Assembly: GCF_020921035.1 (NCBI RefSeq)
Contig: NC_063158.1
Coordinates: forward strand, 7,112,001-7,176,000
From: Rhodamnia argentea
Lineage: Eukaryota > Streptophyta > Magnoliopsida > Myrtales > Myrtaceae
Reading direction: 5' to 3'
DNA length: 64,000 bases
In this document: positions 23,753 to 37,431 of the stretch, in pieces
Layout: every line of letters begins with the position of its first letter
Position numbering within the stretch: position 1 is the stretch's first letter
Program-made: the position numbers and the translations under genes
The notes under the pieces: model-generated
Seen by the model: only the letters and a program-made list of their open reading frames with translations
What the model was told of the DNA's origin: nothing
Databases searched by the model: none

Positions 23753-23806
23753 AAATCAACTTCTAACTAGAAGTTGATTTCTATACTTCTACTCAAAAGT
23801 AGAAGT
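23753..23806. repeat. Two adjacent perfect hairpins
   Basis: AAATCAACTTCT (23753-23764) is inverted after a 4-base loop at 23769-23780. Immediately after, ACTTCTACT (23785-23793) is inverted at 23798-23806 with a 4-base loop. They share the AACTTCT core, so they look like repeats of each other. Confidence 0.85.
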
Positions 23807-23849
23807 TGATTTTTCTATTCTGCTCCACAAGTTGACTTTTGAACAGAGA

Positions 23850-24365
23850 AATTTATTTGGTAACGGTTGGAAATTTCTATTTCTCAAACATTATTAACAC
23901 AAAATCTTCTATGCAAAATTATTGTCGGTGGTTGAAAATTTTTTACTTTATTTTTAAACTTTTTAAAATTATTTTTAAATTTACTATTAAAATAGTGTTT
24001 ACTTTTTAAAAATAAAAATATAATTTATTTTTTATTGCGGCGGCCGGAAAAGGCGACTCGGTGGTGATGAGGGGCGGCGGCGGTTAACGGTTTGTCGCTA
24101 TGAGCATGGTCGTAGTCAATGGTTGGCAGCGGGGGGCGATGGTGGCCAACTAAGGTCGGCAATGAGCGGTAGTCGGCAGTGGTGGTCATGGGTGATAGAT
24201 AGTGATGGTTGCAAGTGGCGATGGTTGGCAATGAGGGGCGGTTGGCTAGTGGCGGGGGTCGTGGGTGTTGGCGGGTGGCGGTTGTAACGGCTTGGGCCCA
24301 CCACTTGCAAGATATGTTTGGATACACAGTTCTCACGGTTTTATTCATTTTTCTCGAAACAAACG
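23850..24365. mobile_element. Decayed Harbinger-like element with GC-rich GGTGGC core
   Basis: AT-rich flanks with a TTTATTTGGTAACGG phrase on the left and TTTCTCGAAACAAACGG on the right surround a GC-rich core (24035-24300) full of GGTGGT/GGCGGC phrases, like the cores at 7085-7200 and 57660-57720. Clear terminal repeats and target duplication are not visible. Confidence 0.4.
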
Positions 24366-25333
24366 GAGTTCAAGTGAGAAAAAAAAATTCCAAAATCAAA
24401 AGGATGTGGTGTAAATTGAAGTAACTCGGCCGAATAAAAATTCAGAAACCAAAGATTATTTACAATTTTGTAGTTTGTAGGATATGGTAAAAGATTGAAT
24501 CATATCCAAAGGTAGTGGGACAAAAAAATCACATTCAGGGCAGCCAAACTAAGAAGCAGAATCCAGAATGATTGTGTTTCTCTTTGAGGCTCTGGCTCTG
24601 GAGGAATGAATGAATCTAGTGTGATACGACAAACCTGTTCTTGGATTACTCAAGGCTATTATAATCCGATTTTTTTTTTCCAATTACAATTGTAACCGAG
24701 TTTGTTTTAATGCCAAAAAAAGGTCAGATTTACAAGTAATTGGATTTAGATGGCAAGAAATATCCCGTAAAGAGCGGCGTGATTTGAAAACAGGAAAGAG
24801 GAAAAAACAAAGGAAATAGAAAAAAAAATTAAATGACAAAAATGCCCCTACCAATTTGTGAATGAGGCCCTTTTTTTGAGATTATGTGGCGACCTCGGAT
24901 TTTTATTTGAAATAATATTCATTTCATGTCTTTGCTTGAGATGATGAATGCATTTCGAGCCATTTTTTGAAAATTTTTCTTTCTTCCGTGGCAAATTTGA
25001 AAGAAAATAATAATGCATTTATTAGTAAAACCGACCGGACAAGCATTCCCACGTATATGTCGGGCAAGGAGATCTGCAACAATTTATTTTTTCTGCAATA
25101 AATTCATCACAAAAACAAAATTCAATATTTTTAGAAATATCTCCCCGAGGCTCCGACGGCATTCAATTCACCGTGATAAAAATCAAGAGACTCCTTTTCT
25201 TTTTGGATTCATTTATCGCGCCAAGCTCTCGTTTTCCCACGCGTTCGACTCACCAAAACGGTCACAGACCGAGGGGCAGTTTCGTCATTTCACCATTCTA
25301 CTGTCCTCCGGTCGGGTCGGGTCGGGTCCCACC

Positions 25334-25390
25334 TCCTCTCTCTCTCTCTCTCTCTCTGCTTTTATTTGAAATCTCTCACGCACAATCCCC

Positions 25391-25421
<31 letters not shown>
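25334..25421. repeat. Two (CT)n tracts in the kinesin leader/promoter
   Basis: CT tracts at about 25334-25357 and 25394-25421 lie 290-370 bp upstream of the kinesin ATG, on the coding strand. Pyrimidine tracts of this kind are common near plant transcription starts, so the 5' untranslated leader probably begins around here. Confidence 0.85.
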
Positions 25422-25424
<3 letters not shown>

Positions 25425-25706
25425 TCCCTCGCACCCAGGGCATACTCGTCCAGCTCAGTGCAGTTGCGCACGGCAGCTGAATCGAAGCTCCAATTGGGCT
25501 TCGCTCTTCTCCAATTCGATTGCCTCCGCAGCTGCATTTCGCCTCCGGTCAGCCTCCTCCTCCGCTGCCGGCCGTCGCCGAAGTAGCCTCTTGCGGAACC
25601 AGTGCTTCTCTCCGGCCCTGCTCCGACGCGTCCGTCGAGCTCTCCCTTCCTGCAATGTGAGTGCTCCGGAGGATTCCCCGACGACTGGTGCGTTCCTCCC
25701 AAGGCG

Positions 25707-28700
25707 ATGGCATCGAGCGCGCACCGGAATGGCGGCGTTCCCCGAGGTGCTCTAAAGGCGCAGCCCTCGGGATCGAACGTGAGGCAGTCCTCGTTCAAAT
25801 CCAGGCTCCCTCCCTCTTCGTCTCCCGGATCCGTCGTCCGCCGCAGTAGCCCTGCGTCTCTCGGCGGCTACGGGGGAGGCTCTTTTAAGGATCAAAATGG
25901 AGGTTAGTTGCGTTCGATTTGTTGTTTACGCGGGGATGTTCTGTTCTTGTTATCTTGATTTGTACTTGGTGAGGTGTTTTTTTAATTGGATGTTGTTGAG
26001 AGTTTGGTTTATAACCTCAATGTGGAGCAGAGTTTTTGTGCCCCCACTGAGTATGCTACTAAAGTTTTCCCCCCCTCTGAGTATGCTACTAAAGTTTAAA
26101 TTCTTGGAGGAAGATAAAGGTGATGCGATCAATTTACTGACTCGCATTAAGTTCTGCTTGGATCATAAAGTGTTAGTCACGAGTCTATCAATTATTGGTT
26201 GTAAGTTTGCATTTTTATTGGTGTAGCGACCTGAATTAAGTTTTCAGATATGGTTGGAAATTAGCACGCTAGTCTCTTCAGTTGTGCTGTACTTGTAGGG
26301 ATGAACCCTGTTGTTGTGCTATTCTCTTTGACAAGGACTTGAATTCGTATTTGGGGTTTTGACCTGGATGATTAATACCCTGGACCGACAAAATTCTTGA
26401 ATGTGAATCGAAATTCTGTATCATTGTCATGGCCAGTTCCAGGAAGAGTCCGAGTAGCTATAAGGTTGAGACCGCGAAATGCTGAAGAAATGTCGGCAGA
26501 TGCGGACTTTGCTGATTGTGTGGAGTTGCAGCCAGAGGTGACCCTAGTTTCAATCTTGACTTTAGCATTTCGGTTCCCATACTTCATTTTTAATCTTGCA
26601 ATTCTTCTATTTGGTTATGGCATTGGTTTTAGTGCAACTGACATGTGTTTGCTTCGATTCAGCTTAAAAGGTTGAAGCTGAGGAAAAACAACTGGGATGC
26701 CGACACTTATGAATTTGATGAGGTTCTTACTGAATATGCTTCGCAGAAGCGTGTCTATGAAGTAGTTGCCAAGCCTGTTGTTGAGGTATGCAGTGCTTGG
26801 CACGATATATGTTTTGCTTGAGTTGTTCCATAATCTCCATTTAAGAAAATTTCCATAATAGGAAGTCTACTCAATTGCCTGTTTAAGGGGGTTTTGGCCT
26901 TGTCTCTTATACTTTCTCTTCATTATTAAAATCCTGTGGGGGATATGGGAGGATTGCCTTGTTGAATTTTCCCTAGCTCTTGGTTTAGTTCATATGTGTG
27001 ACAACTTCTAAAGTGAAAGCTCGTAAGCTGCAAAAGTTAATAAAGACGGCAGGTGTCAAAAGCCAGGAATTGATTGGAAGAAGATGACCTTGTCCCCTGG
27101 AATACAAAAAGTTGTGATGTCACTTGATCTGAATCTGTACATTTTTCTGCTAGAACACACTTTCATGGTAGCATTGAAGATTTAAGGTAGGAAGCAGCAA
27201 TTTTGTTTCAGTCTAAGAAAAGAGCACCAGCTAGACAAAATGTGTTGACAGGAAGAGGTGGGAAGTGGTCTGTTATTCTCACCATGGTTGTTGAAATCTG
27301 TAGTAAATTTTTTAATTCTACGATCCCAATATCGTTGAACGATCTCACTCATCCGAAATCTTAAGTTGGTGTAATTGTCGTAAAATCTAGCTGTTATTAT
27401 GATGTTACAATGTCAAAACTATTGAACGATCTCAATCTTGTCAAAACCTCATAAAATCGTAAAATCAGCCCTATTTTACCATGTCCTATTAACTAAGGTA
27501 GTTGGTCCAATCTAACAAAAAATAGAGCTAGGTATTGCACGAGAAGTTTTGATTTTCATTTTCCTAATAGATAGGTCTTAGGTATGGTGTTCATTGACCG
27601 AGCACCTGAATAATACTCATTTAATCTGACTGGGCGAAGTCGACATTTTGTAAACAACTAGAAGCAGGTGCGCATTGCATGCATTTTGGGGAAAATTTTT
27701 GTAGGTTTTAGGTACTGTTTTAGCTTGAAATTGTAATTGGTAGATTCTTGTCCCAAGAAAATTACAAATTTTTCCTTGGAAAGTTATTGATGTGATTTTA
27801 GTGTTTTCTTGTAATCGAAGTGGAGTCTAAAACAAAGATCTCTCTTTTATGGGACAGTATAGGTGATTTTCACTCTATGATGGAGTTGATGAGGATGGTG
27901 GAGATGGTAGAATAAGCTGCAACCATAATCTAGAAGTTGAGAAAAATGTTCATCACTATTTATTCTAGATTTAAATATTGCTGCATTATCCGTGTGCTTT
28001 TGATGTTATCTATGTTGCTAGTCTAATTGGTTTTTCTTTGAAGCTTACCCGCTGTTTATTTGAAAGTTTGAACTGTGGAATTGTCTAGTAGTTGGTATTC
28101 AGATTATATTGCATTTTTGTGCTTAGTAGAACCGCTCTGTGTATTTGTGAATGATAGTTGTTTGCTGTTTTTAATGCTTATTGTGTTATTATCTAATGCA
28201 TTTTTCATTTACAGCCATAGGTATGACAGGTTTCCAGTTTTTCCTTGATGGTTGTAGAATCTTACAATCTCTGGATTGTCTCTTGCATTTTGATTTTATA
28301 GACCATAGCGATCTTACTGAAAAAAGCGATTTTAACAACGTTGTTGTTCACATTTGTAATCGTTTACCTGAAATAATTATAAAGTCATGTCTTCTAGAAG
28401 TCCCTCTTAGAGAGGTTACAAGAAATTTGAAAGGATAAAAATTGGTGGGGTAAATAAAATCATTTTCTTTGTGAGTTTGGCAGGTCAGGAGAAAGAAGCA
28501 GGAGATGGGTTCGGCTTTCAAGTCAAAATAAATGTCAAAAATGTTTCCAAGTGTGAGAATGACATATTCTCTCTGAATACATATCACACTTTCGAAAGTT
28601 AAAATTTCAAAACAAGCTAATATATGGCCAATAGTGCTTACAAAATAGTCAAAATATATGGCCAATAGCGCTTACAAATATCAAAATATATGGCCAATAG

Positions 28701-31700
28701 TCCCGACAATTTTACAAAATGTTCTAAAACTAACTAGTCAAATATCAAACTATATGGCCAATAGTCCTGACAGTTCCAAAAAATGTTCTAAAGCTAACTA
28801 GTCAAATATCAAACTATATGGCTAATAGTGCTTACAAAAGTATGTTTTGATCTGTGGTACTAGTTGTGGTGATGTCCAAATAAACAAAACAAGCTGCTAA
28901 TTTGTTTGTCCGTCTGTCATTGTGATATTGTGTTTAAGCAGACTATTGGCACTGTTTACTTTGCATAACCATAGGCATGTGGTTATTTTTACTGATCTTT
29001 CACTGATAAAGAGAAAGGGTTATGGATTTTTTTTCCCTGCTCTTTATTTTCTGATGTTTGCAATTATGCAGAGTGTTTTAGATGGATACAATGGGACTGT
29101 GATGGCTTATGGGCAAACTGGAACAGGCAAGACTTTTACTCTGGGACGATTAGGGGACGAAGATACCGCTGATCGTGGAATTATGGTCCGCTCAATGGAG
29201 GATATATTTGCGAATGTTTCTCCAAATACTGATTTGATCACTGTCTCATACTTACAGGTTGCCATAATCTTGATTGTGTCATTCTGCGATCTGTTTAATT
29301 TCCTTCCGGATTTTCCAAAGTGTTCTTTGTTCATCCTTTTATTTGAAATTATAATCTTGAGCGACCTGTCTAACAGTCATCAAATCGTGTTTAGCTCTAC
29401 ATGGAGTACATACAGGATCTTCTTGATCCTTCAAATGATAATATTCCCATTGTGGAAGATCCAAAAACTGGGGATGTGTCACTACCTGGGGCAACCCTTG
29501 TAGAAATCAATGGCCAGCAAAGTTTTCTTGAGTTACTAAGAATAGGAGAGGCTCATCGCATCGCTGCTAATACGAAGTTGAATACTGAATCCTCGCGTAG
29601 CCATGCTATTCTAATGGTAATTGTTTTAGCTTAGTGTTTGCTTCTACCGATTGAATTATGATGTCCTATTTATCAGCTGGATTCTTGATCGAACAATCTT
29701 TATGATGATGCATCAATGCTTATTTCATTTAGCTAGTTGTTATGAATAAGTGATGTCTTGGCTGATTGTTCTAGGTACATGTCAAGAGGTCGGTCACTGA
29801 AGGAGAAGATGCTCCTTCAATTGATAATGGAAGCTCTTCTCACTTTATTAAACCTTCCAGGCCACTTGTGCGGAAAAGTAAGCTGGTTATAGTGGATTTG
29901 GCAGGTTCAGAGCGTATTCATAAGTCAGGTATGTACACATTTGATCTAGCCTTTTCATTGCTAAATATATTCATAAAGGTTATTACTGCTCTCTCTCTCT
30001 CTCTCCGCCACTGGGAATCTTTACTCTTAAAAAAAAACCTGCATCACTCCCCAAGATCATGGCACATCAAGCAAAAGAAGTTAAGCGACTTATATTTTGT
30101 GTCTGAGCGTGTGCCAGAGCTTGAGTTTGACACAGTAGCAGAACTCTACGGTGACTTTGATTGTAATGATTAACAATCAGATGACATCTCGAAACTCTGC
30201 AATATCAGTTCAAGAAGCCTATAAGGAAAAAAAGAGCTTATGAGAGAAAAACCAAAAAAAGATGGTGATTGCAATGCTTGACTCCTCTCTTCTATATTAG
30301 ATGACGTATTTTGTCTGATAAAATTAGTTCTGGAGTATATTTTTCTCTTGACGTCCCAACACCAGTTGAAGGTCCACTCTTGAACTTTATTGCTGTACAA
30401 TGGGTGAATCACGATGATTGAGTGATCTCTAAGCTGCTATTGCTTATTTTATGGTTGTCTTTGTCTGTTTGTAGTCATGCCTATTCATAATTGCAGTGTG
30501 TAGCATATGCTCTTATCTGATGAATAGTCATATAGATATTTCGAGAATTTTAGCTGGTTTGAATAAACATGAATTGCAGGAAGTGAGGGTCACATGTTAG
30601 AGGAAGCTAAGTCCATTAATCTATCACTGAGTGCATTAGGAAAGTGCATTAATGCACTCGCAGAGAATAGTTCACATGTTCCAGTTCGTGATTCCAAGCT
30701 AACGAGGTTGCTCAGAGACTCTTTTGGAGGTAAGTTGCTTTCCTGTTTTATGTTCTGGATGAATATAAGCATACGCTGGACTTCAAGCAGATCTTAAAGG
30801 AGAGGAAGAGATTAGGCAGAATATGAAAGTGTACTTGGTGAAGTATTCATGTTAATCCACTTAAAGCTCAATTTGGCCAAATAATCGAATCTATAAATCC
30901 TGGTCTGATGGAAATTCTCATCTTCATAAGTCTAAAGAAAGAAAAAACTGCTGTGACTTAGAAGCTAAGAGATGGAAGTCCTGACATATACATATGTATT
31001 ATGTCGTCTGAGTTAAGTTAGTATTGAAATGTTGATATGCATTATGTTGGTTTCAGGTACGGCAAGGACATCACTTGTCGTGACTATTGGCCCATCTCCA
31101 CGCCATAGAGGAGAGACTACAAGTACCATTTTGTTTGGCCAAAGGGTGAGGTCTCACGTAACACGTAGTTGGGCTTAATTAACAACTGGTCTTTCCAGCT
31201 AGTTGTAATGTGGTTATCAATGCATTGTCTTCACTATCAAAATCACTTAGTCATTACTACCTCACTTTGTGAGACTGGATTTTTTTCTATCTGAACTTTT
31301 CTTGTCGACTGTTTTGCTGTGCTCCTTTTAAGGTAACTTAATTTAGACATCTATGCCTTAACTAGTTGACTTGTGGGCATTTCAGTTTTCGCTGTTGTTT
31401 GTTTATTTTTCTTATTCTGTGATAGGCTATGAAGGTGGAAAATATGTTGAAAATAAAGGAAGAGTTTGATTACAAAAGTCTTTCAAGAAAGCTTGAGATT
31501 CAGGTGGACAAACTTGTTGCTGAAAATGAGCGACTTCAGAAAGATTTTGAAGATGAGGTTGAAAAAATAAATCTAGAAGCTCAGAACAGAATATCTGAAG
31601 TCGAGAGGAACTTTGCAGATGCATTAGAGGTTTGTCCAGCACCTTATCTATATGTCATTGTGATTATGCCACATTTTCTTTATTGGTGTATTAAAAAAAA

Positions 31701-34700
31701 CAACTAAAATGCTCAACTGCGGGTAGTATCCCCAAGGTACGTAAAAGTTTTTTGCATCCTTTTCAAAATATCACCAAAAATTATCAAGAGATGGGTCTGT
31801 TCTTGCAAATAGTAGTCTTTGCTTTGGGTTTCCTAGACTGGTTTAGGCTGACTCTCTGAGTTGATGATTAACTCGTGTAGAAGGAGAGGTTGAAATGTCA
31901 GATGGAATACATGGAGTCTATCAAGGAGCTGGAGGAGAAGATGGTTTCAAATCAGCGCAAACATAACCGAGATGGCTTCTTTGATGATAAACACATCGAA
32001 GAGGTACTTCTCCTGCCCCACATCTTGGCACTCTGGGTTGTTAGTAGTGGAAAACCATGTCTAGTGATTTAAGCAAGCACTTCCTGAACCCTGCAAATCA
32101 TGCTCGTTTTCTCTGCATAAACACTGGCATCTCTGGGTACATATTGCACTCACTGCTGTGTCACACAGTGAATATGCAATTTTTAAAATTTTGAAGTGTT
32201 ACCTTTCTCAGTCTGTAATACCAAATGGTTTTGTTGTCTGAAACAATTTGAACTCTGAATTTCCACTAGTATCTACCATCCATTGCTTCCGTTTTAAGAT
32301 CTATGCTAGTCTCCTATTCAGCACAAGTTAATTGTTTTAATGAAAATTCATCCATTACCATCAAGTACTAAGGAAGTTTCAAGTAGAGATGAGTTCTAAT
32401 GTACCCTTTCTTGTTATTGCCATATGAAAATAAACTTATTCTGAACTGCGTTTCATACTTGTGCATATGCAAGTGCATATAATCTTCATGGTGGTAAATG
32501 CAATTTTTAAACAAACTCTCTTTTGCAGGGCCTGGGTTTGTCAGTTGAGGAAGCTTCTGAAATCAAGAGGCAACTCAATGATGAAATTTCTCGAAGAAAG
32601 GCACTTGAGGAAGATGTTAACAATCTCAAGAGTCGATTGGCACAATGTCTACAGCCTAGGGTATCTTCTAAACATTAATTGTTATTAGGGATTGGATATT
32701 TGAATACCTGTCAGTTTTTCACGTTGTGTAACTTTAAATTGCTTTACACTTGGATATGATATATCTAGGAAAACGGGGGTGGTGAAATTCTAAGGCTTTA
32801 CAAGGATCTAGAGGATGAGGTTTGTGAAAAGAAGAAACTTGAGGAAGAAGTTATAATGCTTCGAAGTCAGTTACTACAAATGACTCTTGACACCGATCAG
32901 GTACTCTTCTTGTGAAAACTAAGCACATCTTGCTATTCTTTATCTCACGAGATTTACAATTTCAAAGGTTTTAACTTGGAGGATATATATAGAAGATCCC
33001 TGCTACTACAAAAGTAGAAAATAATGAGAAATTACTCTGACATTTCACAATATTTTTAGTATTGTGAGGAAACCCCTTGTTTAGTCAGTTTAAAAGGATT
33101 ATATTTGTTAGCATGAAATCACTATCACAAAGGAATGTTCATCGGCGGAACCTTTGATCACATGTTTTTCCTTCTGCAGCCAAGATATCTTGACAGAGGT
33201 GCATATAGAGATTCTTTTAATGGTTTAAATTCTCTCACATCTCAAGATCAGAATCCCCATTATAGAAGTAACGGAAATCGGCAGAAGGCATCAGCTGCCA
33301 CACTATCTGAGCAAGGTAAGGGACAAACTTTGAGAAGGTCGAACAGTTAGTCTATTAAATTAGAATTGCACATATCTAATTCATCAACTCAACAACAAAA
33401 TCTACAGTGGGGTTGCAGAGGATATTGTCTCTCCTGGAGTCAGATGATGCCAATGTACGCATTCATGCTGTGAAGGTGGTGGCCAACCTTGCTGCTGAAG
33501 GTGGATTTCCATCTTTCTCTTGAAACTTCTTATCAGATGTGAATCGGATGTCATCCCATTTTCTGGGAGCGTGTCTGTATCTTCATAATTAAATTTCTCA
33601 ATTGATATGCTGGGATGGATATGTGGCCTCTGTTTGTTTATGTCGGTGTTGCGTTTGTGTTGTTCAAGTTTCAGTTCATTGACTGTGAGTGCTGTGGCTG
33701 TCTAACAGTCTGGTACTGATCTTTACTTAGTTGAGTGTTACATCATGTGGTCGTTCTTTGGGGTTTCTAATAGAAGAGCACTTGCTGCTTCTACACAATT
33801 TCACTTACCAAAATCTTGCAACGGTCTTTTCGAGGACAACAATCGGTTGCTCTGTTTCCTCTCTCAGTACAAAGATTGTCCCTCTTATGTTGGAGAAATT
33901 TATTGTGATTTCACCTTTTTGAGTAGTTGGAACAGATGTCAAAAGTCACCCTCTCAGATGCTTTAGAGCATATCACTCCTGTCAAATTCTCCCGATAATT
34001 CAATTGCCGACTGTTTATGAAGAAGTTGAGTCATTGGCTTCTCGTGGAAGGAGATATAGGCTACTTTTGCAATAGGATGGCCTATAAGGACAGTAAATTC
34101 ATAGTCTAAATAAAAGGCTAACAGCAAATAGTGATAGGGATGCCTAAAATTTTTATGGCTTTGATGTTTGACTGTCTTCATGTTGTTGAAATGTGAAAGA
34201 AATATTAGAGACAACCGACTCTTTTTCATAAGCAACAACACGATGGTTTGGTGCTTGTGACAATCCTTTTATCCCCGATTCTTGGGTGGGATAGTCCTGT
34301 TGGAACTTTAATGGTTATTTTCCCTCATTTCATTGTGTTTAGACTTGTAAAAGTTCCTTGTTTTTACACTTAATGAATGTTCTTCTGTATGCACCGTACA
34401 GAAGTAAATCAAGAAAGGATAGTGGAAGCTGGTGGTCTTACTTCATTGCTCATGCTCTTGAGACGGTATGAGGATGAAACTGTCCGCAGGGTAGCAGCGG
34501 GTGCTGTAGCCAATCTTGCTATGAATGGTAACAGCTGAATCTTCTTCTTATTGTTCTTCTTCTTCCTCCCACTCCTCAAAATCTTTGCTTTTTGAGGATT
34601 CTCTAGGGGGTGAGCATTTGTTTAGGGTTCTGCTTGACTTCCATTGTTTTTCCTTTTTGCTGCTTTGGCTTTTGTGCAGAAGCCAATCAAGAACTCATAA

Positions 34701-37431
34701 TGGTTCAAGGGGGAATCAGTTTGTTATCTATGACAGCAGCTAATGCAGAGGATCCACAAACGCTGCGCATGGTTGCTGGGGCTATTGCAAATTTGTGTGG
34801 CAATGGTACATTCAACTCTCTGGCCTGATCCCTTTGCTTTGAATCCTCACACTCTTTGTTTTGAATATGGGAGCTCCAGGATGATGATACATGAAGTTCA
34901 GTGCTTGATGTGGGAAGACTTTATTTTATAAACATCATATGGGAACCCATTATTAGCTCCTGCACCTTTGCTAAGTTCTGTGCACTGGCTTCCCACTTAT
35001 CGTTTGAAACTTGACGTTACATGGGATGCATAATTTTATGAAATCTAACACTGTCATCCTAGTTCATCTTTGATATGATATATCATATCAAAGATTTGAT
35101 GACGATAGCATCGGTATTGGGAGTTTATTTTCAGCTTCTTGGATGCGATTGAATTACCTACCTTCCAAAGTTAACTGATAATTGTTACTTTCATTTATCA
35201 TTGAGGACAAAGGAGAAATATCACAATTTATTTACCTTTGAGATGTAGGAGTTAAGAAAAGACTTTACTGACATGTTCTGTGACTACTTGCTAATAGCTC
35301 GTCTTTGTAAATCATCCTGCACTTGCCATTGTTGTTTCCAAAATTCACTTTTAAATAATGATCTATTCCCTGTAATATGCAGATGTTGAAGAGAAGTATG
35401 GCCACTAACAAGTTTGGCTGCATTTAATCTTAACCTATAAAGATGCAAGAACGGCAACATGTCTTTGTGTATGAATGGAGTTATTTTGCTAGGCATATGA
35501 ACCTACTTTTGTATTATTATTATTATCCTCCTTTTACCAGTGAAATGGTAATTAATAGTGGACCCCTGATGTTTTATTATTTCAAAAGCAAAACAAAAGT
35601 ATGCAGATTTTAGCTCAGTCGGGGAAAAATCCTCCACAGTTGAAGTAGATTTGTAATCAGCAACCCCTAAATCCCTGGTGTTTGTCCCAGCACCCTCAGA
35701 TATTACCTAGAAGTGCGATCGAGTGAGTCATGGTATCTAACTCCCTGAACTCAACCTGAACACCTGCTGCTGAATGGTTGACTCAAGCTTGATTATGCTT
35801 CATGCTTAAGCCCAAGCTTGACTGGATGTGATGGTCCAAAGGCAACCAGTGCTCAGTTAGGAAATCAGGTCATTTTGGGTTCTGTGTCTAAATCAGAGAA
35901 TGAATTAAGTGTTGCAATGCTTTTAATGTGAAAACTTTAATATCTTTCATACATAAAACATCATAGTTGGAAGTGCCCTGAAAATGTAAAAGCAAGCAAC
36001 TACTTGATTAAGCGAATGTTTTGACTGAATCAAATATGCCTGAGCTTGACTTAACTTTAAATTCGAACTTGAGTCAAGCTGTTATTTTCAATAACAAATG
36101 GAAGCTCACGAGGATTGGGAATCTGGATAAGTAGCTATGAATAGCTTGAGCCATTTACACCCCTGGTAAATCATGGTATTGGAAATAAGCACATGTAAAC
36201 GCTGGTCATTCCTAGGGAAATGATGGGACCTTAATTACCAGGCATGATTGCTATCATATGTACATTTATGCCATTGTTTTCATGCCAGGGCTGTTGGAAT
36301 GGGCTTGTGGCCAATTTAAGAAACTAGGGAAATTTGATTGCTGAATAGTGAATATCAGGAACATAGGCCCTTAGATTCATAATCTTTTTTATCCTCCTTA
36401 AATTGATGAATACGGAGAAGGGATGGTGAGGGCCTTGTTATGAGCAGCAACTACCAGACTTTAAGGTGCTTATGTTGTCTGTTGGAGTATAATACAGTAG
36501 AGTACACTATATAGTTCAGTTTATCTAGAATGCACTAGAAGGTATTTCTTCAATTTTCCTGATTTCGTATTTAGTTGATGTGTTGAGAATAATATGTTCC
36601 TTGACCAGACAAACTCCAGCAGAAGCTGAGGACTGAAGGTGGTATACGGGCTTTGCTGGGGACTGTCAGATGTGGACATCCTGATGTATTATCTCAAGTT
36701 GCTCGCGGGATTGCCAACTTTGCAAAATGCGAGTCCCGTTTGGCTACACAAGGTACACCACAGATCTTGAGGCACTATAGTAGGTACAGTTAGGTATATT
36801 GAGGACTTTCAATAGACATTGAATGCTACTCGAGTTAGTACATGAGCAACAATTTGCTAATGTTTGGTGCTATTCATCAAGTACGTGTTTTTAACAGCCT
36901 ATTGTATCTCCTGGATTACACAAGAGGAAGAACAGTAGCTTCTGAGGGCTGGGGCATGTTGGTTAATGTGAAATAGTTAAAGTTTCTTATTGTTGTAAAA
37001 AATTTAGGTATGATCCAATTCAGACTTGCATAGAGTAACTGATGACGGTGTTTCATTGCCAACCACAGGGATAAGGACTGGTAGATCATTTTTGATTGAA
37101 GATGGTGCACTTCCATGGATTGTGCACAATGCCAATGATGAAGCTGCTCCAATTAGGCGCCACATAGAGCTTGCTCTGTGCCACTTGGCACAACATGGTA
37201 AGGAAAGAATCTTTACCTCCTGGTATGTTGCAAGTATGAATTTTAAATTGATGACTAGAACAAACTGCAGAAGTGAACGCGAAGGATATGGTTAGTGGTG
37301 GTGCCTTGTGGGAACTAGTTCGTATCTCACGTGACTGTTCGCGTGAAGATATAAGGAATCTTGCCCGCAAGACTTTGAACTCAAGCCACACCTTTCGGGC
37401 AGAGTTAAGGCGGCTACGGGTGGAATACTAA
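25707..37431 (+). CDS. ARK: Armadillo-repeat kinesin (KIN-U / ARK family)
   Basis: Seen: 19 exons (25707-25902, 26437-26537, 26663-26785, 29072-29257, 29395-29616, 29775-29928, 30580-30729, 31057-31145, 31426-31629, 31881-32003, 32529-32660, 32769-32900, 33180-33315, 33408-33500, 34402-34527, 34680-34805, 36609-36752, 37069-37197, 37271-37431), all GT-AG, closing exactly at 908 residues. Order: Ser-rich N-terminus; motor from about residue 67 with P-loop GQTGTGKT (154-161), switch I NTESSRSH (265-272) and switch II DLAGSE (316-321); neck ending near [15 protein letters not shown]; coiled coil about 430-620; armadillo repeats about 650-890. ATG at 25707 is the first in frame. Known: plant ARKs are plus-end-tracking kinesins that limit microtubule growth in root hairs and roots. 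All motor motifs are intact, so it should be functional. I cannot say which of the ARK paralogues it is. Introns 3 (2.3 kb) and 16 (1.8 kb) are the longest. Confidence 0.96.
28620..28843. repeat. Tandem repeats with TATATGGCCAATAG core in kinesin intron 3
   Basis: Five tandem copies of a TATATGGCCAATAG core occur. Three are followed by a (T/C)GCTTACAA tail and two by a longer tail containing AAAATGTTCTAAA and AACTAGTCAAATATCAAAC. Units are about 30-65 bp, so two subtypes are interleaved. This is a local expansion within an intron. Confidence 0.85.
35066..35095. repeat. Perfect 30-bp palindrome in kinesin intron 16
   Basis: The 15 bases ATCTTTGATATGATA are followed directly by their exact reverse complement, with no loop. 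AT-rich, so cruciform extrusion is conceivable. No function is known. Confidence 0.9.
35605..35705 (+). repeat. Possible tRNA-derived SINE remnant in kinesin intron 16
   Basis: TTTAGCTCAGTCGGG at about 35611 matches a tRNA A-box, and about 70 bp downstream GGTGTTTGTCCCAGCACC is a poor B-box-like phrase. There is no clear tail or target duplication. It may be a decayed SINE, not a working tRNA. Confidence 0.3.

Larger units (their letters stand above)
23018..25333. other. Intergenic region upstream of the kinesin gene
   Basis: No gene recognised. This includes what was probably the original upstream region of DHDPS (from 23018) before the nested insertion. A possible small MITE spans about 23095-23390 (AATTGGTTCCC against AATGGTTCCC inverted). 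The stretch 24420-25330 is AT-rich and non-coding, becoming mixed near the kinesin leader. Confidence 0.4.
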
